A stretch of 14,140 nt of DNA from Hyphomonas sp. (GTDB lineage: Bacteria > Pseudomonadota > Alphaproteobacteria > Caulobacterales > Hyphomonadaceae): contig DNFL01000357.1 in the NCBI GenBank assembly GCA_003486945.1, forward strand, positions 1-14,140, written 5' to 3'. The position numbers and the translations under genes were made by a program. This document shows, in pieces, positions 6,073 through 12,994 of this stretch; the first letter of the stretch is position 1, and each line of letters begins with the position of its first letter. Under the pieces are notes generated by a model. It was not told the DNA's origin. It did no database searches and saw only the letters and a list, made by a program, of their open reading frames with translations.

Positions 6073-7593
6073 ATGGCAGAGAAAATCCTCGTCATCGGCG
6101 CCGGGATCGGCGGGCTGTGCACGGCGCTGATGCTGGCGCCGTCCGGGCGCGAGGTGATCTTGCTGGAGCGTGACGGGCCGGTAGAGACCGGCAATCCGGA
6201 TGAGCTGTTCCTCAGCTGGAAGCGCACCGGCGTGGGCCACCTGCGCCAGAGCCACGCCTTTCTTGCGCGCCTGCGCAACATCATGAAGGCCGAACACCCT
6301 GCCCTGCTCGATCAACTCGCAGAGCTCGGCGTGCGTGAGTTGACCTTCGAGAACATGCTGACGGAGCATCAACTCGCCGCCTACAAGCCTGAACCCGCTG
6401 ATGAAGAACTGATCATCCTCACTAGCCGCCGCACGACGCTGGAAATGGCGATGCGCCGCTATGCGGAATCGCTAGAGAACGTGACGATCCGTTCGGGCTT
6501 TCTCGTCCGCAGGCTGATCACGTCGAAGGGCGCTGACGGCGTGTTTGACGTGACCGGCGTTGAGGGTGAGGAGAATGGGGCGCCGGTTCGGCTGACAGCG
6601 GACGCTGTTGTGGATGCCTCCGGCAAGAGTGGGTTCACGATCGAGCAGCTGATCGATGAGGGCGCGAGCATCAAGGAGGAAAGCGAAAGCTCCGGCATCC
6701 TCTATTTCACACGCCACTACCGTCTGCGCGATGGGCAGGACGAGCCCGACCGGCGCAGCAATCCGCCTGCCACAGGCGATCTCGGCTATCTGAAGTTCGG
6801 CGTTTTCCCGGGCGATGGCGGGAACTTCTCGATCACTATCGCCATTCCTGAAGTGGAGATGGAAATGCGAAAGTCAATCCTCAACCCGGACATCTTCCAT
6901 CAGATCACGCTGATGCTGCCCGGGCTTTATCCGTGGACGAACGAAACACGCTCTGAGAGCACCAGCAAGGTGTTCGGCATGGGTGACCTGCAGAGCCGCT
7001 GGCGCGACATGGTGACAGATGGAAGGCCCGCCGTGCGCGGCTATTTCGCGCTGGGCGATACGCTGATCCGCACCAACCCGCTTTACGGGCGCGGCTGTTC
7101 CTTCGCGGCTGTCAGCGCGCAGCGCCTGCGTGAAACACTGGACGAGACAGCAGACCCGGCCGCGCGGGCCGTTGCCTACTACAATCGCATCTTGGAAGAG
7201 CTGCGCCCGTTCTACCTGACCCAGCGCCGCCAGGACCGCAGCGCCATCAAGCGCGCAAAACAGGCGCTGACGCCCGGCTACCGCAAGAGCCTGCGCTCAA
7301 GGATTCTGGAAAGCTTCATTGATGACGGCGTCCGCATTGCCGTTCGCTCCGACATCCGACTGCTGCGCGAAGCGATGCGAGGGTTTCACATGCTGGAGCA
7401 TCCGGACAAATGGCTCGGCAAGCCGCGCAATCTCGCGAAGGTGCTTTACTACTGGTCGCGCGGGAAGAAGAGCAACGCTGCCGCCTATCCGCCGAACCCC
7501 GGGCCGGAGCGGACCCAGATGATGCAGGCGTTGAAACTCGACTACCAGGCGGATATTGACCGGATGGCAGAGCCGGAGGCCGCCGCAGCATGA
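6073..7593 (+). CDS. FAD-dependent oxidoreductase / monooxygenase-like flavoprotein
   Basis: A 506-residue flavoprotein of the PHBH/geranylgeranyl-reductase-like class. The N-terminal Rossmann fold binds FAD with VIGAGIGGL (Gly9, Gly11, Gly14) and Glu32 at the end of the second strand. RRTTLEMAMRRYAE lies in the middle, and VVDASGKSG is a typical second flavin-contact segment. The GD motif (Gly328-Asp329) is in FALGDTLIRTNPLYGRGCSFA. The class includes hydroxylases, epoxidases and double-bond reductases, so the reaction cannot be told from sequence; the pairing with an epoxide-hydrolase-like gene makes an oxygenase possible. There is no membrane segment or signal peptide. The ATG follows AGAAGGA (6064-6070) closely. 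Its stop overlaps the start of the TetR gene (ATGA), so the regulator is translated with it. Confidence 0.85.
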   Translation: MAEKILVIGAGIGGLCTALMLAPSGREVILLERDGPVETGNPDELFLSWKRTGVGHLRQSHAFLARLRNIMKAEHPALLDQLAELGVRELTFENMLTEHQLAAYKPEPADEELIILTSRRTTLEMAMRRYAESLENVTIRSGFLVRRLITSKGADGVFDVTGVEGEENGAPVRLTADAVVDASGKSGFTIEQLIDEGASIKEESESSGILYFTRHYRLRDGQDEPDRRSNPPATGDLGYLKFGVFPGDGGNFSITIAIPEVEMEMRKSILNPDIFHQITLMLPGLYPWTNETRSESTSKVFGMGDLQSRWRDMVTDGRPAVRGYFALGDTLIRTNPLYGRGCSFAAVSAQRLRETLDETADPAARAVAYYNRILEELRPFYLTQRRQDRSAIKRAKQALTPGYRKSLRSRILESFIDDGVRIAVRSDIRLLREAMRGFHMLEHPDKWLGKPRNLAKVLYYWSRGKKSNAAAYPPNPGPERTQMMQALKLDYQADIDRMAEPEAAAA

Positions 7594-8288
7594 CAAGCCC
7601 GCCCGAAGCTCTCGCCGTAAAGCCTGAAACTGGCCGCCGCGAACAGGCCAAGGCTGAACGCCGCGACAAGATCGTGCGCGCCGCGCGTGATCTGATCCGC
7701 GAGACCGGCGACATGAACCTCTCCATGCGGATGATCGCCAAGCGGGCGGAAGTCAGCGTCGCGACCTTCTATAACCTGTTCGGCTCGAAGCGGGCCGTCG
7801 TGATGGCCGTGCTGGAGGATGAGCGAGACTTCCTGCAGAAATACCAGAAGCTGAAAGTCTCTAATGCCATTGACCGCATCTTCGAGGCGCACAAGCTGGC
7901 CTATGGATATTTTGTTCAGGACCCGGACTTTTATCGCCCGCTCTGGCGCGCCTTGCTCGTCTCCGGCAGCAAGGATGATACCGGCCTTGTCAGTCCAGGG
8001 CGCAAGGCGCAGACCCGGGCGGCATGGATCGCCCTGCTGACGCAGGCACAGGAAGAAGGCTATCTCAGCGCCGATGCGCAGCCGGCGCTGCTCGAACGCA
8101 CGCTGTCGTATCTCGCTGGCGGCGCGCTGCTCTCCTGGACGATGGATGATCTGCAGACGGACGACCTGATGCCGTCGGTTGCACTTGGCTATGCCAGCGT
8201 TCTGAGCAGCGTGGCTACGCCGGAGGGCCTGCGCCGCCTGGAGAAGCGGATAGTGGAATATCGCCGGATGCTGAAGGCGGCGCGCTAA
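7590..8288 (+). CDS. TetR-family transcriptional regulator closing the operon
   Basis: A 232-residue regulator with an N-terminal TetR DNA-binding domain: RRDKIVRAARDLIRETG, then the helix-turn-helix MRMIAKRAEVSVATFYNLFGSK at about residues 46-67. The all-helical C-terminal part (about residues 90-225) should bind a small ligand and form dimers. Because it is the last gene of the operon, overlapping the oxidoreductase by ATGA, it most likely represses its own operon by binding the palindrome at 2847-2879 and is released by a pathway substrate or product. The gene has a long unstructured N-terminus of about 20 residues before the first helix. Its TAA stop overlaps the stop of the convergent TetR gene. 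The family call is firm; the operator link is inferred. Confidence 0.93.
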   Translation: MTSPPEALAVKPETGRREQAKAERRDKIVRAARDLIRETGDMNLSMRMIAKRAEVSVATFYNLFGSKRAVVMAVLEDERDFLQKYQKLKVSNAIDRIFEAHKLAYGYFVQDPDFYRPLWRALLVSGSKDDTGLVSPGRKAQTRAAWIALLTQAQEEGYLSADAQPALLERTLSYLAGGALLSWTMDDLQTDDLMPSVALGYASVLSSVATPEGLRRLEKRIVEYRRMLKAAR

Positions 8289-8890
8289 GTCAGACTGTGG
8301 GCCAGACCGCGCGCCGTAGCTTTCAGGACCGTGTCTGCATCCAGATCCGGTACTTCCAGCAGCATTTCGATAGCCGCATAGCCCAGCTCCACCACCATGC
8401 GGGCACGCGCGTAGGCTTCCGCCTTCGCTTTTCCGCGCTTGCCGGGCGCCATTTCAGCAGCCATCAGGCCAGCCACATGGGCATGCGATTCTAGGCGGAC
8501 CGGCGCGAGATCCGGCGAAGCACGCAGCGAGGAAATGATCTCCCGGCCGCCGCGAAAAGCACGCGTGACCGCGAGTGTTTCTCGCAGCACCGACTCCATC
8601 GCGGCTTCCGAAGAGCGGAAGCCGCCACCCGCCTGCTGCTCTATGATCGTGTTCTGCGCATTCATCAGCCTGCGGCCGAGTTCGGCGAGCAGGTCATACT
8701 TGTCTGTAAAATAGCGATAGAAGGAAGGAGGCGAGGCGCCTGCTTCGGCGGCCACAGCGTTTGAATTCAACGCTTCCAGTCCGCCACGCTCGAGGATCAC
8801 CTGCGCCGCCGCAATCAGACGTTCGCGCATTTCAACCGACCGCGCCTGCCGGGCGGGCGGAGCGGGTGCAAGCGTCTGTATTCTGGACAC
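8285..8890 (-). CDS. TetR-family transcriptional regulator, divergent from the lactone oxidase gene
   Basis: A 201-residue regulator with the TetR DNA-binding domain: MRERLIAAAQVILERGG, then the helix-turn-helix NSNAVAAEAGASPPSFYRYFTDK at about residues 42-64. The helical C-terminal domain (about 75-200) is the ligand and dimer part. Translation starts at GTG (8890-8888), supported by GGAG (8900-8897) six bases upstream. It is unlike the other TetR of this window in its C-terminal part, so the two are not recent duplicates. Divergent placement, with a 95-bp gap to the flavoprotein gene at 8986, is the usual arrangement for a TetR repressor of its neighbour. The inverted repeat at 8948-8968 is the likely site. 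Its stop (TAG) overlaps the TAA of the convergent gene. Confidence 0.93.
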   Translation of the reverse strand: MSRIQTLAPAPPARQARSVEMRERLIAAAQVILERGGLEALNSNAVAAEAGASPPSFYRYFTDKYDLLAELGRRLMNAQNTIIEQQAGGGFRSSEAAMESVLRETLAVTRAFRGGREIISSLRASPDLAPVRLESHAHVAGLMAAEMAPGKRGKAKAEAYARARMVVELGYAAIEMLLEVPDLDADTVLKATARGLAHSLT

Positions 8891-8932
8891 GGAATTCTCC
8901 TGCGGACGGACGACCGGTATCGAGGATCATTG

Positions 8933-8968
8933 TTGACCCAATCCCGAAAATAGTAAATGCTACTTTTT
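8933..8968 (+). promoter_or_regulatory. Candidate promoter and operator of the lactone oxidase gene
   Basis: TTGACC (8933-8938) is a good -35 element, but the region 16-18 bases further on (AATGCT and neighbours) is a poor -10. Overlapping where the -10 should lie is an inverted repeat: AAATAGTA (8948-8955), a five-base spacer AATGC, and TACTTTTT (8961-8968), with arms matching at 7 of 8 positions. It sits between the divergent TetR gene and the gene it probably controls. The downstream ribosome binding site GGAGG is at 8974-8978. Confidence 0.45.
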
Positions 8969-8985
8969 ACAGCGGAGGACAGCCG

Positions 8986-10413
8986 ATGAAGATAACACGG
9001 CGTCACTTGATGACCGGCGCAGCCGGCGCAGGCATCATTGCGGCCGGCGTCGGCATTCATAGTTTCAGCTGGAACCAGCGCGATTTCACGCGGCGCGGCT
9101 ATTTGGAAGGCGCACCCGAAGCGCCGCCCGGAAAGGCGAGCTGGATGAACTGGGCGGGCATCGAGCGTGCGACACCGGATGAAATCTCCTTTCCCGATTC
9201 CGTTGAAGCGCTGGCGGAAAAGGTGCGCAGCGCGAAGGGCCGTGTGCGCCCGGTCGGCAGCGGCCATTCCTTCACCGGCCTCGCGACGACCGACGACACG
9301 CTGATCATGCTGAACGGCCTTTCCGGCCTGCAGGCCTTTGATGAAGTGACGGGTGAGGCGCGCTTCGGCGCCGGCACACCGCTCTTCCAGGTCAGCAAAG
9401 ACCTTGCAATGCGTGGGCGTGCGCTGGACAACCAGCCGGACATCGACTCGCAAACGCTGGCGGGCGCCTTCGCCACCGCAACGCACGGAACGGGCAATCA
9501 ACTCCCGGCGCTGCACGATAACATCATCGCCTTCGAATTCGTCACCGCCGATGGCCGCCTGTTGCAAGTGACGCGCGACTCCGATGCGGACCTGTTCGAA
9601 GCGGGCAAGGTATCCCTCGGCGCGTTGGGCGTGATGACGTCTTTCACCTTGCGCAGCGCCCCGGCATACCGGTTGAAGCGCACCGTGACGGTCGAGGACT
9701 CCCGCGACTTTCTTGAACGCCTGCCGGAGACGGCCGAAGCACATCGCAATTTCGAGTTCTATTATTTTCCATGCACCGGCCTCGTCGCCACCATCTCGCA
9801 CGATGTGACAGACGAGGCGCCCTCCGAAGAGACGGGTACGGACGATGATGATTTCTTGATGGGCCTGAAACAACTGCGCGACCAGCTCGGATGGGCGCCG
9901 CCGCTGCGCAAGATGATCGCCCGCTCGGAATTCCCGCGCGGCGTTGTCGAACAGCGCGTGGACGAGTCGCGGATGCTGCTCTCCACTGTCCGCCCCACCC
10001 GCTTCATCGAGATGGAATACCACATGCCGCGCGACCGCGGCCCGGAAACTGTGCGGCGTATCATGCGCCTGCTGGACGATCGCGGCGAAATCTTTTTCCC
10101 GATGGAGTATCGCCACATCGCACCGGACACGGCCTGGCTTAGCCCATTCAATGCCGCCCCGCGCGCCTCCATCGCCGTGCATGCGGCGGTCAACGAGGCC
10201 TACGATTATTTCTTCACCGACTTCGAGCCGGTCTTCCTGAAAGCCGGCGGCCGCCCGCACTGGGGCAAGCTGCACTCGCTCGGCCGCGCAGAGCTCACAA
10301 AGCTCTACCCGGACTATGAGCGCTTCCTGGAGCTTCGCCGCGAACTTGATCCGCGCGGAAAATTCCTCAACGCGCACCTCGCAAAACTGTTCGGCGAGAC
10401 GTTAGATGCTTAG
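8986..10413 (+). CDS. FAD-linked lactone oxidase-like protein (D-arabinono-1,4-lactone / alditol oxidase family) with twin-arginine signal
   Basis: A 475-residue VAO-type flavoprotein that should oxidise a sugar lactone, alditol or similar alcohol, with oxygen or another acceptor. The N-terminus ITRRHLMTGAAGAGIIAAGVG is a twin-arginine signal, so the folded protein is probably exported to the periplasm or anchored there. The FAD domain has PVGSGHSFTGLATTDD, where His94 is at the position that binds FAD covalently in this family. GTGNQLPALHDNI and the sequence around LGALGVMTSFTLR follow. The C-terminal part has the family marks RPHWGKLH (His425 to Lys428) and DPRGKFLNAHL. ATG 8986 is chosen over an in-frame start at 8761 because GGAGG stands 7 bases before it and the signal starts there. 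It overlaps the next gene by 8 bases. Confidence 0.9.
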   Translation: MKITRRHLMTGAAGAGIIAAGVGIHSFSWNQRDFTRRGYLEGAPEAPPGKASWMNWAGIERATPDEISFPDSVEALAEKVRSAKGRVRPVGSGHSFTGLATTDDTLIMLNGLSGLQAFDEVTGEARFGAGTPLFQVSKDLAMRGRALDNQPDIDSQTLAGAFATATHGTGNQLPALHDNIIAFEFVTADGRLLQVTRDSDADLFEAGKVSLGALGVMTSFTLRSAPAYRLKRTVTVEDSRDFLERLPETAEAHRNFEFYYFPCTGLVATISHDVTDEAPSEETGTDDDDFLMGLKQLRDQLGWAPPLRKMIARSEFPRGVVEQRVDESRMLLSTVRPTRFIEMEYHMPRDRGPETVRRIMRLLDDRGEIFFPMEYRHIAPDTAWLSPFNAAPRASIAVHAAVNEAYDYFFTDFEPVFLKAGGRPHWGKLHSLGRAELTKLYPDYERFLELRRELDPRGKFLNAHLAKLFGETLDA

Positions 10414-11686
10414 ACTGTCACGCCGCAACCTGATGATCGGCGGCGCGGGCCTTGCGGGAGTGGCCATTCTCATGAGCAAACCGGGCGACGAGAGCGGGCC
10501 GCGCGATCCCTACTTCCTTGCGATGCAGGCGGCGCTCGCCGAAGCGGGCATCGCCTCGCCCACGCTGGTGATCGACAAGACGCGCCTCAACGCCAACATC
10601 GACACACTGATGGGCCACTTGCCTGCCGGTATGGCGTATCGTATCGTCGCTAAGTCCCTGCCCTCGCTGAACCTCATCGCGCATATCCGCCAGCGCGCCG
10701 GCACCAACCGGCTGATGACCTTTAACCAGCCCATGCTGAATGCCCTTAGCCGCGCCATGCCGGACGCCGACCAGCTGCTCGGCAAACCGCTCCCTGCCGC
10801 CTCTGCGCACAATTATTTCACCGCCCTCGCCCCCGAAGACGCCCCTGCCGCTGCGAACATCCAGTGGCTGATCGACACGCCCAAACGGCTTGATCAGTAC
10901 CGGGAGCTTGCGCGCAGCACCGGCCAGACCTTCCGCATCAATCTCGAGCTGGATGTCGGCCTGCATCGCGGCGGCTTCGAAGCCGGTGAAGCCTTCAAGG
11001 CCGCCCTCGAAACAATTCGCAGCGCGCCGGAGCTCTCCCTCTCCGGCCTGATGGGCTATGAGCCACATCTCGCCGCGCTTCCGGAAACGCTTGGCTGGCG
11101 AGAGCGGGCGAAGTCCGGCGCGTGGCGGCGCTATTCGGAGGCACTCGCGCAAGTCGCAGACGTATTTGGCGCTGACGCCGTCTCCGGCCTCGTCCGCAAT
11201 GCCGCCGGCAGCCCCACTTACCGCTACTATCAGGACACGGACATAGCGAGCGAGATCTCCGCCGGGTCCTGCCTTGTCAAGCCGACACATTTCGACACTC
11301 CGCTTCTGGAGCCGCACCAGCCGGCGAGCTTCATCGCCACGCCCGTAATCAAGACGATGGACAAGACGCGCCTGCCTGGCCTCGAATTCGCTGCCGACGG
11401 CCAGCGCACCTGGGACCCGAACGTGTCGAAAACCGTGTTCACCTATGGCGGCAACTGGATGGCTGATCCGGTAGACCCGCCCGGCCTCTCCTACAACAAG
11501 ACCTTCGGGCGCTCCTCCAACCAGGAAATGCTCACCGGCGGCCACAACCTCGTCATCGCGCCCGACGATTTCGTCTTCTACCGCCCGCACCAGAGCGAAG
11601 CCGTGTTCCTGCAGTTCGGCGACATCGCCGTCTACGAAGAGGGTCGCATCACGCAGCGCTGGCCGGTCTTTGAAGCCTCTGCCTGA
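10406..11686 (+). CDS. PLP fold-III enzyme (DSD1 / D-threonine aldolase / alanine racemase-like) with twin-arginine signal
   Basis: A 426-residue PLP enzyme of fold type III, the class of alanine racemase, D-threonine aldolase and D-serine dehydratase. SPTLVIDKTRLNANID opens the barrel, and RIVAKSLPS contains the probable PLP lysine, Lys83. LELDVGLHRGGF, GLMGYEPHLA and GSPTYRYY follow in family order. Near the end, YRPHQSEAVFLQFGDIAVY corresponds to the metal site of D-serine dehydratase/D-threonine aldolase. His395 is kept, but Ser397 stands where D-serine dehydratase has Cys. The N-terminus LSRRNLMIGGAGLAGVAILMS looks like a twin-arginine signal, so the enzyme is probably exported with PLP bound. 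The reaction (racemase, aldolase or dehydratase) is not settled. The ATG lies 8 bases inside the lactone oxidase gene without a clear ribosome binding site, so translation is probably coupled. Confidence 0.85.
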   Translation: MLRLSRRNLMIGGAGLAGVAILMSKPGDESGPRDPYFLAMQAALAEAGIASPTLVIDKTRLNANIDTLMGHLPAGMAYRIVAKSLPSLNLIAHIRQRAGTNRLMTFNQPMLNALSRAMPDADQLLGKPLPAASAHNYFTALAPEDAPAAANIQWLIDTPKRLDQYRELARSTGQTFRINLELDVGLHRGGFEAGEAFKAALETIRSAPELSLSGLMGYEPHLAALPETLGWRERAKSGAWRRYSEALAQVADVFGADAVSGLVRNAAGSPTYRYYQDTDIASEISAGSCLVKPTHFDTPLLEPHQPASFIATPVIKTMDKTRLPGLEFAADGQRTWDPNVSKTVFTYGGNWMADPVDPPGLSYNKTFGRSSNQEMLTGGHNLVIAPDDFVFYRPHQSEAVFLQFGDIAVYEEGRITQRWPVFEASA

Positions 11687-11857
11687 CGCGCCGGTTCTAA
11701 AAGCTTCAACTCCGAAAAATGGGGTTGCTTGCCTCAGCGTCATGCGGCGCTGAATACCTTCAGGCGGACAAACCGCATTGAAGGAGAGCCCGGCGAAAAC
11801 CCCGCAGGCACAGGCGATATGGACGGAAATTCGGGCGAAATCGAAAAGGAATCGACC
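11687..11857. other. Spacer between the PLP enzyme and the efflux adaptor, with a short hairpin
   Basis: This 171-bp gap separates the enzyme pair from the pump pair. A short stem, CAACTCC (11707-11713) with GGGGTTG (11721-11727) around GAAAAAT, is visible but is not followed by a T run, so it is not a convincing terminator. AAGGAGAG (11781-11788) looks like a ribosome binding site but has no suitable start codon just after it. The frame of the adaptor is open through the second half of the gap, so a longer adaptor N-terminus is possible. I see no clear promoter. Confidence 0.35.
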
Positions 11858-12994
11858 GTGCAGCGGCCCCGGTTTTCCGAACTGCTGAGTTCACCGCGCA
11901 ATCGCCGGCTCGCCGCAGCTGTGTTCACCGGCCTCATCCTGCTGCTCGGCGTGATGCTGATCGCTGACCGGACGTCTAACGTCGCCACATCGGACGCGCG
12001 CATCGCCGCCGAGATGATTGCAATCTCCACTGACATTTCCGGGCGCATCACGTCGGTCGGCGTGCGCGAGGGCGACCGCGTGAAAGCGGGCGACGTTATC
12101 TACACGATCGATGACCGCGAGGCTGGATACACGCTTGCCCAGTTTGAAGCGGAGGCAAACCGCTTGCGCGCCGAAATTTCCCGCGCTGAAGCGCGCGCCG
12201 GGCTTGCTACATCCAAAGCCGGCAGCCAGATTGCGGCGCGCGCCGCCGGCACGGAGTCCGCGTCCGCCAGTGTCGAAGCGGCGCGGTCGAACCGCGACAC
12301 AGCCAAGCGCGAATATGACCGCGTCAGAGGCCTGTTCGAGCGTGGACTGATTGCGCAAAGCGGCCTCGACCAGGCGCGCAACGCTCTCGAAACGGCGGAG
12401 CAGGCCCTCCACCGTGCACAAGCTGACCGCGCCACTGCGGCGGCCGAACAACGCACGGCCAATATCAGCGGCGAGGAAGTGCGCCTGATAGATCACGATC
12501 TCGTCATCCTGCAGGCTGATCTCGACCGCGCCGTGGCGCGCGTAGAGGCGCAGAAAGTCCTGATCGAACACCACACGATCCGTGCGCCCACGGACGGCGT
12601 GATCGATGAGCTTTTCTACGATCCCGGCGAGCATTCCCTGCGCGGCTTCCGCATGGCGCTGATGCACAATCCGGATGAAGTCTGGGTGTCGGCCAATATC
12701 AAGGAAACCGATATCCGGCACATCCGCATTGGCGCACCGGTCACGGTGCGCGCCGACAGCGACCCCTCGCATCCGATCCGCGGCCGCGTGACACGCATCA
12801 GCAATGCAACGCTTGCCGAAGCTGCCATGATGCCGAACCCGAACGCGAACGGCGTCTTCACAAAGATCACGCAGCGCATCAGTGTGCGGGTAGATCTTGA
12901 CCCCAACGACGCCCAGCTGCGGCCCGGCACGATGGTCCGTGTGCGCATCTCCCGCAAGGGCGAGGCGCAGAGCGCGGCAGGATCTGCCCCGTGA
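11858..12994 (+). CDS. HlyD/EmrA-type membrane fusion protein of an efflux pump
   Basis: The periplasmic adaptor of a three-part efflux system. It is anchored in the inner membrane and links the MFS pump to an outer-membrane channel. From GTG 11858 it has 378 residues. A short cytoplasmic part is followed by one membrane segment (LAAAVFTGLILLLGVMLIAD, about residues 18-38). Next come the lipoyl-like half motif ISGRITSVGVREGDRVKAGD, a long Ala/Glu/Arg-rich coiled-coil hairpin (about residues 85-235), the returning half HHTIRAPTDGVIDELFYDPG, and a beta-barrel part (DEVWVSANIKETDIRHIRIG). GTG 11858 is preferred because AAAAGGA (11844-11850) precedes it by 7 bases. ATG 11819 and TTG 11729 are in-frame alternatives with poorer sites. 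The stop overlaps the next start as GTGA (12991-12994). No outer-membrane channel gene is in the window. Confidence 0.9.
   Translation: MQRPRFSELLSSPRNRRLAAAVFTGLILLLGVMLIADRTSNVATSDARIAAEMIAISTDISGRITSVGVREGDRVKAGDVIYTIDDREAGYTLAQFEAEANRLRAEISRAEARAGLATSKAGSQIAARAAGTESASASVEAARSNRDTAKREYDRVRGLFERGLIAQSGLDQARNALETAEQALHRAQADRATAAAEQRTANISGEEVRLIDHDLVILQADLDRAVARVEAQKVLIEHHTIRAPTDGVIDELFYDPGEHSLRGFRMALMHNPDEVWVSANIKETDIRHIRIGAPVTVRADSDPSHPIRGRVTRISNATLAEAAMMPNPNANGVFTKITQRISVRVDLDPNDAQLRPGTMVRVRISRKGEAQSAAGSAP

Noticed and set aside
8815..10377. Long minus-strand open frame (520 codons) opposite the lactone oxidase gene
   Set aside because: Antisense shadow; it also overlaps the minus-strand TetR gene in another frame and shows no family motif.
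10418..11743. Long minus-strand open frame (441 codons) opposite the PLP enzyme gene
   Set aside because: Antisense shadow without motifs; the plus strand carries a complete fold-III enzyme.
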